Positions 6,558 through 15,597 of a stretch of DNA of 64,000 bases are shown here, one piece after another. The notes beneath the pieces are model-generated. The model did no database searches, was not told the origin of the DNA, and saw nothing but the letters and a program-made list of their open reading frames with translations. The translations under genes were made by a program, and so were the position numbers. This stretch comes from Mucilaginibacter mallensis (GTDB taxonomy: Bacteria; Bacteroidota; Bacteroidia; Sphingobacteriales; Sphingobacteriaceae): positions 5,642,001 through 5,706,000 of the forward strand of contig NZ_LT629740.1 in assembly GCF_900105165.1 (NCBI RefSeq), read 5' to 3'. Within the stretch, counting starts at the first letter, position 1. Each line of letters opens with the position of its first letter.

Positions 6558-7187
6558 ATGTTACAAGTTTTCAATAACAACCCATACCAGGAGAATACCT
6601 ATATACTATACGATGAAACCGGCGAGTGCGCTATTATCGACCCGGGGATGTATACGGCTGCGGAGCAAAACGCGGTGGTGAATTTCATTCGCGATAATAA
6701 ACTTACGCCTGTGCTGCTGCTCAATACGCATTGCCATATCGATCATGTGCTGGGCAATAAGTTTGTGTTCGATCAGTATGGCCTTAAGCCGCAGTTCAAC
6801 ATCGGCGAGCAGGAGATTATGGACGCGGTTGTGGCCTATGCCCCGGCAATGGGTTTCCGTTATGATCCTTCACCTCTGCCCGAAGTGTATTTGCCCGAAA
6901 CAGGTACCGTTAGCTTTGGTAATACCACGCTGGAACTGATCTTCGCTCCGGGCCATTCGCCTGCGCACCTGTGCTTTTATAATCGTGCCGATAATATACT
7001 GGTGGGTGGCGATGTGTTGTTCCGCGGCAGCATTGGCCGCAGCGACCTGCCGGGCGGTAACCATGCCCTGCTCATCAAAAACATCGAGGAAAAGCTGTTC
7101 ACCCTGCCGGGCGACTGCACGGTATACCCCGGTCATGGCCCCGAAACTACGATCGCTTATGAGAAGGAAACCAATCCCTTTTTCTAA
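6558..7187 (+). CDS. MBL-fold hydrolase, glyoxalase II-like
   Basis: 209 residues. I start at the ATG at 6558 (MLQVFNNNPYQENTYILYD), the usual opening of this family; an upstream in-frame ATG at 6525 would add residues encoded by the tmRNA fragment. Metal ligands are visible in THCHIDH (HxHxDH), GHSPAHLCF, GGDVLFRGSIGRSDLP and VYPGHGP. By family it is a di-metal hydrolase of thioesters such as S-lactoylglutathione or related substrates; the substrate is unknown here. It reads into the LolC/E-like permease gene (12 bases). Its native promoter region seems to have been replaced by the tmRNA fragment. Confidence 0.92.
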   Translation: MLQVFNNNPYQENTYILYDETGECAIIDPGMYTAAEQNAVVNFIRDNKLTPVLLLNTHCHIDHVLGNKFVFDQYGLKPQFNIGEQEIMDAVVAYAPAMGFRYDPSPLPEVYLPETGTVSFGNTTLELIFAPGHSPAHLCFYNRADNILVGGDVLFRGSIGRSDLPGGNHALLIKNIEEKLFTLPGDCTVYPGHGPETTIAYEKETNPFF

Positions 7188-7199
7188 CTTAGCAGCCAC

Positions 7200-8426
7200 T
7201 TGAATACTTCTGTTTACATAGCCAAACGGTATCTCTTTTCGCGCAAAAAGATGAACGCCATTAATATCATCTCGGGCATATCCATGCTGGGGGTGTTTAT
7301 TGGCAGTGCGGCGCTGATCATTATCCTGTCGGTATTCAATGGCTTTGAAAAGGTGATCCTGAACCTGTACAGCAATTTTACGCCCGAGATTAAGGTGGAA
7401 ACGCGCTTCGGTAAAACATTCAACCCCAACACAGCCTACTTTAACGAGCTGAAAAAAGATCCTAAGATATTTTCCTACACCGAAGTATTGCAGGAAAAGG
7501 CCCTTTTAAAATATGGTAGCAAAACGTTTATCGGCACTATAAAAGGTGTTAGCGACGATTTTTTGAAGAACCGCAAACTCGATAGCACTATTGAGGATGG
7601 CTCCTTCACCCTAAAGGCTGAAGGGCAAAATTATGCCGTTATTGGTGGCACTATAGCAGGCACGCTGTCGGTAAATATTAATGACGAGCAAACGCCATTG
7701 CAGGTATACGCCCCCAACCGCAATAGCATGGGCGGCACCAACCCGCTCAACGAATTTATAGTGCGTGATATTATGCCCTCGGGCGTGTTTAGTATTCAGC
7801 AGGATTTTGACGACATTATGGTCACCCCTATGGTTTTTGCCCGTGATCTGCTGGATCAGCCAACGAATGTATCTTCTATCGAGATCAACTATAAAAACCT
7901 ACGGGATGTTGACGCGGCACAGCAGGCTATTATAGATCATATTGGTAAAAACTTCACGGTTAAAAACCGCATACAGCAAAACACCGAGTTGTACAAAACA
8001 TTAAATTATGAGCGCTGGTTCATCTTCATGATCCTGGTTTTTGTGCTCATCATAGCCATATTCAACATCATTGGCTCGCTTACCATGCTGGTGATTGATA
8101 AGCGTAAGGATATCGCCATACTATCAAGTTTAGGCGCAGGTAAAAAGCTGATACAGGGCATCTTCTTTTTTGAGGGGATGATGATCTCGGTTATTGGCTG
8201 CGTGACGGGTATTGTTGTGGGTTTAATATTCTGCCTTTTACAACAGCATTACGGTTTCGTAAAAATGGGCGGACAAATGGAGGTAATAGATGCTTACCCG
8301 GTACAGATCAGGGTATCGGACTTTGGGCTGGTATTTTTAACCGTCGGTATTATAGCGGTAATTGCTTCAGGCATTAGCGCCCGGCTAAGCATTAAAGGGC
8401 TTGATGAAATAAAGCATGATTTATAG
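7200..8426 (+). CDS. FtsX/LolC-E family ABC transporter permease
   Basis: 408 residues, TTG start at 7200. An N-terminal membrane helix (about 20-45, GISMLGVFIGSAALIIILSV) is followed by a periplasmic domain of about 225 residues. Three more helices form the FtsX part (about 270-300, 320-350, 375-400). The opening IAKRYLFSRKKMNAINIISG is typical of LolC/LolE-like permeases, which release lipoproteins from the inner membrane with LolD and LolA. No ATPase gene lies next to it. In Bacteroidota this permease is often unlinked from its ATPase, so the lipoprotein role is family-based inference. Confidence 0.9.
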   Translation: MNTSVYIAKRYLFSRKKMNAINIISGISMLGVFIGSAALIIILSVFNGFEKVILNLYSNFTPEIKVETRFGKTFNPNTAYFNELKKDPKIFSYTEVLQEKALLKYGSKTFIGTIKGVSDDFLKNRKLDSTIEDGSFTLKAEGQNYAVIGGTIAGTLSVNINDEQTPLQVYAPNRNSMGGTNPLNEFIVRDIMPSGVFSIQQDFDDIMVTPMVFARDLLDQPTNVSSIEINYKNLRDVDAAQQAIIDHIGKNFTVKNRIQQNTELYKTLNYERWFIFMILVFVLIIAIFNIIGSLTMLVIDKRKDIAILSSLGAGKKLIQGIFFFEGMMISVIGCVTGIVVGLIFCLLQQHYGFVKMGGQMEVIDAYPVQIRVSDFGLVFLTVGIIAVIASGISARLSIKGLDEIKHDL

Positions 8427-8552
8427 AGGTGAAAGCTGAAAGGCTAAAAATTCATCGGAATAAAACAAAAAGCGTTTAATATAATTATCTTAGGGAGGTT
8501 GATTTAAACTATTACCTTTGACATTTACCTTTGGCCTTTAACCAATAATAAC

Positions 8553-8927
8553 ATGGAATCGAAACGTCAGCAAAAATTCGCCGGAGTAATTCAACAGGAC
8601 CTGGCAACTATATTTCAGCGCGAAGGAAACAACTACCTGCCCAATACAATGGTAACCATCACAAAAGTTAGGGTAACACCCGATCTGGCCATTGCACGCA
8701 TATTCCTGAGCTTTTTTAACAGTACCAATAACCAGCTGGCTTTACAAACCATAAAACTGCATTCCTCAGAAATACGCTATAAATTGGGCGCACGTATTAA
8801 AGACCAGGTACGCATCATCCCTCAACTGGAGTTTTTTATTGATGATACCAGCGAATACGTTGAGCGTATGGATAAGATCTTCGATAAGATCAGCAAAGAG
8901 GAACGTCAGAAAGATGTTGAGGAATAG
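8553..8927 (+). CDS. rbfA: 30S ribosome-binding factor A
   Basis: 124 residues, the family length. The start MESKRQQKFAGVIQQDLATI and the KH-like core VTITKVRVTPDLAIARIFLS are typical. RbfA binds the 16S rRNA 5' helix and assists late 30S maturation and cold adaptation. The gene ends 13 bases before an M23 peptidase gene. The 126-base gap before it carries low-complexity CTTT-rich words like those at other gene borders in this window. Confidence 0.95.
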   Translation: MESKRQQKFAGVIQQDLATIFQREGNNYLPNTMVTITKVRVTPDLAIARIFLSFFNSTNNQLALQTIKLHSSEIRYKLGARIKDQVRIIPQLEFFIDDTSEYVERMDKIFDKISKEERQKDVEE

Positions 8928-8940
8928 TTAATACCGCTTT

Positions 8941-9663
8941 ATGGATGCATCCGCCCGTTTATCGGCCTGGCTTAAAGATCACCCGCAAACAATTAGCAAG
9001 GTTGTTGATATTGATACCGATACCGACCGCCTGCTGAAGCTTGAACTTACATCAGCCAACAAAGAACTAAGTATCGATATCCTTGATAATACCGATAGGT
9101 TTTGTGCCTGGGTAAACCAAAAACTGGCCGACAATAATTGCCGCTATGGCATTGGCGGTTATATGGAGTTGCGTACCATTTACGATAACCGTACACAATT
9201 TGATACCACCGGCGAAGAACGCCGCAACCTGCATTTAGGGGTTGATATTTGGGGCGATGCAGGAACGCCGGTTTATGCACCACTAGCAGGCACCATCCAC
9301 AGTTTTCAGGACAATGATAATTTCGGTGATTATGGGCCGACTATCATTCTCACCCATAACCTCGACGGATTAACGCTATACAGCCTGTACGGGCACCTGA
9401 GTCGCACTAATTTGGTTGGATTAACCGTTGGGCAACGAATTGAATCGGGGCAACAGATTGCTAATTTAGGTGAAGTTCATGAGAATGGTAACTGGCCGCC
9501 ACATCTCCATTTTCAACTCATGTTGGACATGGAGGGTAAGGCCGGTGACTATTTCGGCGCCTGTAAAAAATCAGAAAAAGATAAGTACCTGCAAAATATT
9601 CCTGACCCGGATATTTTGTTAAGATTCTCTAATGGAATTATTTTAACCACCTTGTCATCCTGA
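8941..9663 (+). CDS. M23-family peptidase (cytosolic-type start)
   Basis: 240 residues. The LytM-type domain covers about 95-215: RNLHLGVDIWGDAGTPVYAP carries the first zinc ligands (H and D), and PPHLHFQ the HxH. No signal peptide is visible; the N-terminal 90 residues are an unrecognised helical-mixed domain. M23 enzymes cut peptidoglycan cross-bridges, which requires export, so either export is unconventional or the substrate is different. Similar domains are found fused to aminotransferases in some bacteria. The last residues and the stop codon are supplied by the intergenic inverted repeat at 9653. Confidence 0.85.
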   Translation: MDASARLSAWLKDHPQTISKVVDIDTDTDRLLKLELTSANKELSIDILDNTDRFCAWVNQKLADNNCRYGIGGYMELRTIYDNRTQFDTTGEERRNLHLGVDIWGDAGTPVYAPLAGTIHSFQDNDNFGDYGPTIILTHNLDGLTLYSLYGHLSRTNLVGLTVGQRIESGQQIANLGEVHENGNWPPHLHFQLMLDMEGKAGDYFGACKKSEKDKYLQNIPDPDILLRFSNGIILTTLSS

Positions 9664-9743
9664 ACGTAGTGAAGGATCTTCTTCGCCTTGTATGGCGAAA
9701 ATGCAAGTCACAGAAGTTCCTTCACTACGTTCAGGATGACAAT
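9653..9743. repeat. Inverted repeat, TCATCCTGA family
   Basis: TTGTCATCCTGAACGTAGTG plus AAGGA on the left is mirrored on the right by TCCTTCACTACG plus TTCAGGATGACAA. The left arm overlaps the M23 stop codon. Related repeats occur at 20004 and 34310, and a half copy near 39595. It probably folds into a long hairpin between convergent genes. Confidence 0.85.
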
Positions 9744-9757
9744 CAGGAGGATTCGGG

Positions 9758-10867
9758 TTAATTTATCCCCCTGAAAATCCTGTTCCAGCGGATATTTTGT
9801 AAGAATGATTTACTGCTGTCCACACTCATCCACGTAAACAAAGCCTTGCCCACAATATGATCTTCGGGTACAAAGCCCCAAAAGCGGGAATCTTCGGAGT
9901 TATGGCGATTATCGCCCATCATCCAGTAATAATCCATTTTAAAGGTATAAGTATCGGTTTTTTTGCCGTTGATGAGGATGTCATTACCAATTAGCTCTAC
10001 CTTATTGTTTTCATAAATCTGTATGGCACGGCGGTAAACCGGGAAATTCATACTGTCGAGTTTTACAGTCCAGCCCTTTTTAGGGATGATGATAGGGCCG
10101 TAATTATCCACGTTCCATCTCAGGCGTGGATCATGCGGAAAAATATCGGGATCATAAACACCCCTTAGCTGATAATATTGATGAATGCTCTTTACTATCG
10201 GATTGCCCTTTAAATGTTCAGCAGCCTGTGGTGTCATCAACAGTTCTATATCTTCGGGGGTGATTTGTTGCCTGATGGTAATGCCCAATTCCTTTATAAC
10301 TTTCGGATCGATGCCCGTCACTTCGGTATGTACCAAATAGGATGGTTGATAGTTTACCGGGTTGGGTTCTGGCTTATTGTTGATGTAAACCTGGGCGTTC
10401 AGTATGGATAGGGTGTCACCAGCAATGCCCTCGCAGCGCTTTATGTAGTTTTCCTGCTTATCAATAGGCCTGCACAGCGGCGAATCAATATCCATGGGAT
10501 AGTTAAACACAATTACATCACCCCTTTTAACATGGCCAAGGCCCGGTAAGCGGTAATAAGGCAACTGCAAGCCGCTCCAATAAGCTTTGGTGCCCAAAAG
10601 TGGCATGGTATGCTGTGCAAACGGGTATGATACAGGCGTTATGGGCGTGCGTGCGCCATAGCTAACCTTGCTTACAAACAGGTAATCGCCCACTAGTAGT
10701 GTGCCTTCCATTGACCCGCTGGGGATAACGAAAGCCTCCATAAAAAATACCCGGATAATTAGTGCTGCAATTAGAGCGAAAATTATGGCATCAACCCATT
10801 CCCTTTTCCCACTTTTCCTCTTCCTTGTTTTGGGTTTACTTTTCCTTCTCCAGAATTTCCAGTTCAT
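9758..10867 (-). CDS. lepB: Signal peptidase I, copy 2 of tandem pair
   Basis: 369 residues. A basic N-terminus (FWRRKSKPKTRKRKSGKREW) and one membrane helix (about 27-48) are followed by the S26 motifs. The nucleophile serine is in VIPSGSMEGTLLVGDYLFVS, the general-base lysine in ENYIKRCEG, and box E reads MMGDNRHNSEDSR. The enzyme cleaves signal peptides on the outer face of the inner membrane. It is longer than E. coli LepB-type cores because of an insertion of about 100 residues between the boxes, common in Bacteroidota. It follows a paralogue by 7 bases, so the pair arose by tandem duplication. Confidence 0.95.
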   Translation of the reverse strand: MNWKFWRRKSKPKTRKRKSGKREWVDAIIFALIAALIIRVFFMEAFVIPSGSMEGTLLVGDYLFVSKVSYGARTPITPVSYPFAQHTMPLLGTKAYWSGLQLPYYRLPGLGHVKRGDVIVFNYPMDIDSPLCRPIDKQENYIKRCEGIAGDTLSILNAQVYINNKPEPNPVNYQPSYLVHTEVTGIDPKVIKELGITIRQQITPEDIELLMTPQAAEHLKGNPIVKSIHQYYQLRGVYDPDIFPHDPRLRWNVDNYGPIIIPKKGWTVKLDSMNFPVYRRAIQIYENNKVELIGNDILINGKKTDTYTFKMDYYWMMGDNRHNSEDSRFWGFVPEDHIVGKALFTWMSVDSSKSFLQNIRWNRIFRGIN

Positions 10868-10874
10868 TCAATTG

Positions 10875-12020
10875 CTAATGTATGATATTGAATAACCTGC
10901 TCCAGCGTATTTTGCCAAAGAACGATGCATTATCATCCCAGCTCATCCAAATAAATAATGCTTTGCCTACAATATGGTCTTCTGGTACAAACCCCCAATA
11001 GCGTGAATCTTCTGAATCATGGCGGTTATCGCCCATCATCCAGTAGTAGTTCATTTTAAAGGTATAAGTGTTGGTTTTTACACCATTGATTAAAATATCA
11101 TTACCTGATACGCTGACCTTATTGTGCTCATATATTTCAATAGCGCGGCCATATACCGGGAAAGTAAGGCTATCTAAGGTAACTGTCCAGCCCTTTTTAG
11201 GGATAATGATAGGGCCGTAATTATCTACGTTCCATTTAAACAGCGGGAATTTATCACCTATTGAATACTTTGGATATTTGCGCGGGTAAACCGGGTTAAA
11301 GGGATCAATCACACCCTTTTGCTCTAATCTTGGTGTTAAGTTTTTTACGTTGGAGTAACCTTTTAACACACTTGCCGATGCCGCGGTCATAGTAGGGGCG
11401 CCAAGATTATTTGGATCATAATAAGATATATTAAGATCGCTGGCTACCTGTGGGTTAAGGTCCTGCCCTATGGTAGAGTAAGTATAATCTATCTGCTCGC
11501 CCGGAGGGTTTGGCATAGCTTTGCCATTTACATAAACCTGGGCATCAACAACACTCAGGGTATCGCCGGGGCCACCCTGGCAGCGTTTAATATAGTTTTC
11601 GCGTTTATCAACCGGGCGGTAATACGGCGAATCGGCATCCATTGGGTAGTTAAATACCACTACATCGCCTTTTTTAACATCGCTAAAGCCGGGTAAACGG
11701 TAATAGGGTAGTTCAATGCCATCCCAATATGCCTTGGTGCCCAAAAGCGGCATGGTATGGTGCGCAAACGGGAAAGCGATAGGCGTCATGGGTACACGCG
11801 GACCATAATTCAACTTGCTGACAAATAGAAAATCACCCACCAGTAATGATCTTTCCATTGATGGTGTAGGTATGGTATAAGCCTCAACAAAAAATGAACG
11901 GATGATGGTAGCTGCTATTACGGCAAAAATTATGGCATCTGCCCACTCACGGGTCTTGCTCTTCTTCTTTTTAGGGGCAGTTTTGCTCTTAGTTTTTCTG
12001 TTCCAGAATTTCCAGTTCAT
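10875..12020 (-). CDS. lepB: Signal peptidase I, copy 1 of tandem pair
   Basis: 381 residues from ATG 12020. I prefer this start because it gives MNWKFWNRK, matching MNWKFWRRK of the downstream paralogue; an in-frame ATG at 12044 would add eight residues. The catalytic serine lies in YTIPTPSMERSLLVGDFLF, the lysine in ENYIKRCQG, and MMGDNRHDSEDSR forms box E. It has one N-terminal membrane helix (about 29-50). The middle insertion is longer and more divergent than in the paralogue, with the extra segment DLNISYYDPNNLGAPTMTAA, hinting at different substrate preference. It lies 30 bases after dapB on the same strand. Confidence 0.95.
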   Translation of the reverse strand: MNWKFWNRKTKSKTAPKKKKSKTREWADAIIFAVIAATIIRSFFVEAYTIPTPSMERSLLVGDFLFVSKLNYGPRVPMTPIAFPFAHHTMPLLGTKAYWDGIELPYYRLPGFSDVKKGDVVVFNYPMDADSPYYRPVDKRENYIKRCQGGPGDTLSVVDAQVYVNGKAMPNPPGEQIDYTYSTIGQDLNPQVASDLNISYYDPNNLGAPTMTAASASVLKGYSNVKNLTPRLEQKGVIDPFNPVYPRKYPKYSIGDKFPLFKWNVDNYGPIIIPKKGWTVTLDSLTFPVYGRAIEIYEHNKVSVSGNDILINGVKTNTYTFKMNYYWMMGDNRHDSEDSRYWGFVPEDHIVGKALFIWMSWDDNASFFGKIRWSRLFNIIH

Positions 12021-12050
12021 ATTCTTTAAATATTGGGGAGGCAAATTTTA

Positions 12051-12803
12051 TTAAACGCTAAAGTTAAACATGTCCTGTATGGAGTGGAACCCTTTTTTAT
12101 CCTTTATCCACTCGGCAGCAAGTACTGCGCCTAAGGCAAAACCATTGCGGTTATGGGCGGTATGCTTAAATTCAAGGGTATCCACTTCTGAATCATAGAT
12201 TACCGTATGTGTGCCCGGTACGCTGTCAATCCGGTGTGATTCGATCAGCAATTGCTCATTTTTAACATTGTCATCAACGGTATTGTCGTTGTCGTTTATT
12301 AAAATGTTTGCCCAGTCTCTTTTGGCATCCAGATTTTCAATAATACCTTCGGCGATGGTTATGGCAGTGCCGCTTGGCGAATCCAGTTTTTGGGTATGAT
12401 GAATTTCCTCAACCTGTACTTCGTAGTAAGGATAATTGTTCATCAGCTTAGCCAGTATTTTATTTACATGGAAGAATATATTTACGCCAATGCTAAAGTT
12501 TGACGCATAAAGTATAGTGCTGCCATTTGGTTCATGTTGCGCTTTTAATGCAGGTAAATGTTCATACCAGCCTGTTGTGCCTACAACTACGGGTATGCCG
12601 GCCTCAAAACACTTATGTATATTGCTTAAAACAGACGAGGGCGTAGTAAACTCAATAGCAACATCGGCCTTTTTTAAATTTTCTACGGTGAGCTCATGCA
12701 TGTTGTCATGATCTATAGTTAATACAATTTCGTGCTTGCGGTCAATGGCTATTTTTTCAATTATTTTACCCATTTTACCGTAACCTAATAATGCAATCTT
12801 CAT
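12051..12803 (-). CDS. dapB: 4-hydroxy-tetrahydrodipicolinate reductase
   Basis: 250 residues. The nucleotide loop GYGKMGKII opens the protein. VGTTGWYEH, ASNFSIGVNIF and the active-site run HHTQKLDSPSGTA identify DapB, which reduces the dihydrodipicolinate precursor with NAD(P)H in lysine and diaminopimelate synthesis. The length is normal. It sits between a DUF5683 gene and the lepB pair, an order typical of Sphingobacteria. The 164-base gap before it holds a decayed copy of the DUF5683 3' end. Confidence 0.96.
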   Translation of the reverse strand: MKIALLGYGKMGKIIEKIAIDRKHEIVLTIDHDNMHELTVENLKKADVAIEFTTPSSVLSNIHKCFEAGIPVVVGTTGWYEHLPALKAQHEPNGSTILYASNFSIGVNIFFHVNKILAKLMNNYPYYEVQVEEIHHTQKLDSPSGTAITIAEGIIENLDAKRDWANILINDNDNTVDDNVKNEQLLIESHRIDSVPGTHTVIYDSEVDTLEFKHTAHNRNGFALGAVLAAEWIKDKKGFHSIQDMFNFSV

Positions 12804-12861
12804 TGGCTGTTCTTTTATTTCTGTTTGGCGATAATGCGAATTATCCGGCTTAAAACCAAAA

Positions 12862-12963
12862 CTATTTGAGCGTAAAGGTAAGTTTTAAACCGGGAATAAT
12901 AGGGGCATTTATATTTTCGGGGAGATGTGTAATATTTGCAAGGTTTCCTGCAAACTGATGTTG
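12862..12963 (-). pseudogene. Decayed duplicate of the DUF5683 gene 3' end
   Basis: Read on the minus strand this stretch encodes a tail ending NAPIIPGLKLTFTLK and then TAG. The intact neighbour ends NGPVIPGLKLTFVLK. DNA similarity is clear over about 45 bases up to each stop. The remnant is in a different frame from the gene directly upstream, so it is not a simple readthrough. It is best read as the last piece of a former tandem paralogue. Confidence 0.65.
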
Positions 12964-12967
12964 CCGG

Positions 12968-13657
12968 TTATTTAAGCACAAAGGTGAGCTTTAACCCCGG
13001 AATAACAGGTCCGTTAAAGCCCTGCATTGCAAAGTTCTGCTGGTTAATTATAGTAGGCTGGATGTTGAATGAGAAGTCAGTATCCATAGTATAGGAGTGC
13101 TTAAATTTGGCATCAATATAGGCATCAACCGCTTGTATTCCCCAGGCAGCCATAAAGCCTAATATACCCAGGTCGCGGTTGCGTATATAGCCGTTAACCT
13201 CGTCATATACGGTTTGGGCAGGTATACCGGCATTAACGTAAGCCGTATACAAAGCATATTGAGGGTCCTTTGTGCCGGGCGTTTGTCCCCGTTCATAGTA
13301 ACGCGCCACAATTAAGAGTGGCCCGTACTGGCGTTGGTTAAATATTACCACATCAACCAACAGGCCCAGGCCGGCATATATAATGGGCACTTTCCACCAT
13401 TGGTTATTGTATAGCTGGCCCCAGCCGGGTATCATTAAAGAGCGCACTACAGCTTTATGCGGATCATGCAAACTATCGGGGTGATACTTTTTTTCTTCTT
13501 TGGTTACTTTGGGTATAAAGCGCTTCGAAGTAGCCGAATCGCGCTTCATGTTCAGGCTGTCCTTTTTATTTCTTATGGTATCTGTTTGGGGTTTTTGCGC
13601 CATTGCTGAAAAAGCAAAGCCCGTTAACAGGATGATTATAAGCAGGTGTTTACACAT
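12968..13657 (-). CDS. DUF5683 family protein
   Basis: 229 residues with a signal peptide (MCKHLLIIILLTGFAFSAMA). After a polar linker the domain starts near AVVRSLMIPGWGQLYNNQWW, the mark of DUF5683. Hydrophobic segments follow (VPIIYAGLGLLVDVVIF; LGILGFMAAWGIQAVDAYID). The C-terminus PGLKLTFVLK resembles the final strand of an outer-membrane barrel-like protein. It starts 3 bases after the parB stop. In Bacteroidota this gene commonly follows parB and precedes dapB. Its function is unknown; an envelope role is inferred from the signal peptide. Confidence 0.9.
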   Translation of the reverse strand: MCKHLLIIILLTGFAFSAMAQKPQTDTIRNKKDSLNMKRDSATSKRFIPKVTKEEKKYHPDSLHDPHKAVVRSLMIPGWGQLYNNQWWKVPIIYAGLGLLVDVVIFNQRQYGPLLIVARYYERGQTPGTKDPQYALYTAYVNAGIPAQTVYDEVNGYIRNRDLGILGFMAAWGIQAVDAYIDAKFKHSYTMDTDFSFNIQPTIINQQNFAMQGFNGPVIPGLKLTFVLK

Positions 13658-13660
13658 TTT

Positions 13661-14566
13661 TTACCAATCCAACATTTCAAGGATCCGCCCAAGGTCGTCT
13701 TCCGATAAAAAAGGTATTTCTATCATACCTTTTCCCTGGCTGCCAACTTTGAGCTTTACTCTTGTACTAAATTTTGAAGCCAGATCATCCTCTATCTTTT
13801 GCAGCGAGTACGACATGGGTTCGGGCTGTTTGCCCTCTTTTTTTACCGGTGCCTTTTGTATTTCACGTACCAGTTCTTCAACCTTACGAACGGATAAACC
13901 ATCCTTTATAATATGCTGATGTATAAATAATTGTTTTGCAGGATCCTCAACAGATATGAGCGCGCGTGCGTGGCCCATGCTGATCTGCCCATCACGGATG
14001 GATGCTTGTATAGCGGGCGGCAGCTTTAATAACCTTAAATAATTGGTTACGGTTGAACGGTTTTTGCTTACGCGATCACCAAGCTCCTCCTGTTTAAGGC
14101 TGCACTCCTCTATCATCCGCTGAAAGCTTAAGGCTACCTCCATAGCGTTAAGGTTTTCACGCTGTATGTTCTCTATCAGCGCCATTTCCAGCATTTGCTG
14201 GTCATTGGCGGTACGTACATAAGCAGGTATTTGCGTTAAACCGGCCAGTTTTGAGGCGCGCAAACGGCGTTCGCCCGATATAAGCTGGTAGCTGTGCGCA
14301 TTTATACGCCTTACAGTTATAGGTTGTATCAACCCCTGTAATTTTATGGAGTCGGATAGCTCGCTTAATGCCTGCTGGTCAAACTCGGTACGGGGTTGAA
14401 AAGGGTTAACCTCAATCTCAGCAATCTTTATCTCGTTCACAGAGCCCATGCTATTTACTTCGGCAGGAGCAGAAACAGCGCTGTTCTTATCGGGCATTAC
14501 ACTAGCAGAATCATTCAACAGGGCGCTTAACCCTTTTCCAAGGGCGTTTCGTTTTTCATTACTCAT
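13661..14566 (-). CDS. parB: Chromosome partitioning protein ParB
   Basis: 301 residues. The N-terminal ParB/Srx domain holds the CTPase-type motifs FQPRTEFDQQALSELS and GERRLRASKLAGL, plus ENIQRENLN. The helix-turn-helix for parS recognition is LGDRVSKNRSTVTNYLRLLK (about 158-178). The C-terminal part is a dimerisation domain. ParB loads at parS, slides as a CTP clamp and works with ParA. It is directly downstream of parA (2-base gap). No parS-like 16-mer was found in the window. Confidence 0.97.
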   Translation of the reverse strand: MSNEKRNALGKGLSALLNDSASVMPDKNSAVSAPAEVNSMGSVNEIKIAEIEVNPFQPRTEFDQQALSELSDSIKLQGLIQPITVRRINAHSYQLISGERRLRASKLAGLTQIPAYVRTANDQQMLEMALIENIQRENLNAMEVALSFQRMIEECSLKQEELGDRVSKNRSTVTNYLRLLKLPPAIQASIRDGQISMGHARALISVEDPAKQLFIHQHIIKDGLSVRKVEELVREIQKAPVKKEGKQPEPMSYSLQKIEDDLASKFSTRVKLKVGSQGKGMIEIPFLSEDDLGRILEMLDW

Positions 14567-14568
14567 TA

Positions 14569-15372
14569 TTATGCTGTTTCTATAGTTGCGGTGGTTTCAT
14601 CTACAACCAAACCGTTTTTACGTATAATTTCGCGTGCAAGGTTAAGGTAATTTATGGCGCCCTTGCAAGTGGCATCGTGCATAATTACTGATACACCAAA
14701 GCTTGGCGCTTCGCTTAACCTTGTATTGCGTTGTATAATGGTATCAAATACCATGTCTTCAAAATGCGTTTTCACTTCCTCAACCACCTGGTTTGACAGG
14801 CGCAGGCGCACATCATACATGGTTAATAAAATGCCCTCGATTTTAAGCTCGGTATTTAAGCGCGACTGTACAATTTTTATGGTATTCAGCAACTTGCCCA
14901 AACCCTCCAACGCAAAATACTCGCACTGTACCGGTATAATTACCGAATCGGCAGCGGTTAAAGCGTTTATGGTGATAAGGCCCAGTGATGGCGAGCAGTC
15001 AATTATAATAAAGTCGTACTCATCGCGTAAGCTGTTGAGCACATGCTTCATTTTAAACTCGCGGTTCTCCAGGTTTATCATCTCTATCTCGGCACCTACC
15101 AGATCGATGTGGGCAGGCAGCAAGTCAAGATTTGGGGTATCCGTATGCTGTATGGCATCGTGCGGGTCAATATCATTAATTATACATTCGTAAATGCTAT
15201 TCTTAATATTGCGTGGATCAAACCCGATGCCTGATGTTGAATTGGCCTGCGGATCAGCATCAACAAGCAGCGTACGGTATTCCAATACGGCTAAACTTGC
15301 AGCCAGATTTATGGATGATGTAGTTTTTCCTACGCCACCTTTTTGGTTGGCTAAAGCAATTATTTTACTCAT
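14569..15372 (-). CDS. parA: Chromosome partitioning ATPase ParA (Soj)
   Basis: 267 residues. The deviant Walker A motif NQKGGVGKTTSSINLA starts at residue 8. DADPQANST follows, and IIIDCSPSLGLITINAL is the Walker B/switch region. The short N-terminus without HTH makes this the chromosomal Soj type, not a plasmid ParA. It drives origin segregation with ParB. It is transcribed leftward from a divergent 225-base region carrying a probable promoter. Confidence 0.97.
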   Translation of the reverse strand: MSKIIALANQKGGVGKTTSSINLAASLAVLEYRTLLVDADPQANSTSGIGFDPRNIKNSIYECIINDIDPHDAIQHTDTPNLDLLPAHIDLVGAEIEMINLENREFKMKHVLNSLRDEYDFIIIDCSPSLGLITINALTAADSVIIPVQCEYFALEGLGKLLNTIKIVQSRLNTELKIEGILLTMYDVRLRLSNQVVEEVKTHFEDMVFDTIIQRNTRLSEAPSFGVSVIMHDATCKGAINYLNLAREIIRKNGLVVDETTATIETA

Positions 15373-15472
15373 TGTGTATATTCAAAAAATTTAAAAACCA
15401 GGAATTATAACCAGTGAAAACAGAAACATAAATTTCTAACTTCGTAAAGTTTTTTTAGCCCGCGCTAAGATA

Positions 15473-15480
15473 CAAAATTA
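15473..15480 (-). promoter_or_regulatory. Probable -7 box of the parA promoter
   Basis: The minus strand reads TAATTTTG here, an exact match to the Bacteroidota TAnnTTTG element, about 100 bases before parA. The -33 TTTG element is not clear at the expected distance, so confidence is moderate. Confidence 0.4.
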
Positions 15481-15597
15481 ACTAATTGATTGCGATTTGG
15501 CGATGCAGGTTAAGGTTGAATAATGATATTTTACTCACATTTTTACCCTTACTTACACACAATCTGCAACATATGGCCCGCAACGCTTAAATAAAAA

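Noticed and set aside
6474..6560. An ordinary tRNA gene on the minus strand
   Set aside because: The T-arm and 3' acceptor strand are present but no matching 5' acceptor, D-arm or anticodon arm lies at tRNA distance; the TTTGGACG context is that of tmRNA.
6474..6900. A complete tmRNA gene on the minus strand overlapping the MBL gene
   Set aside because: No 5' acceptor strand, tag reading frame or pseudoknot sequence could be found, and the overlapping region is a well-conserved MBL coding sequence.
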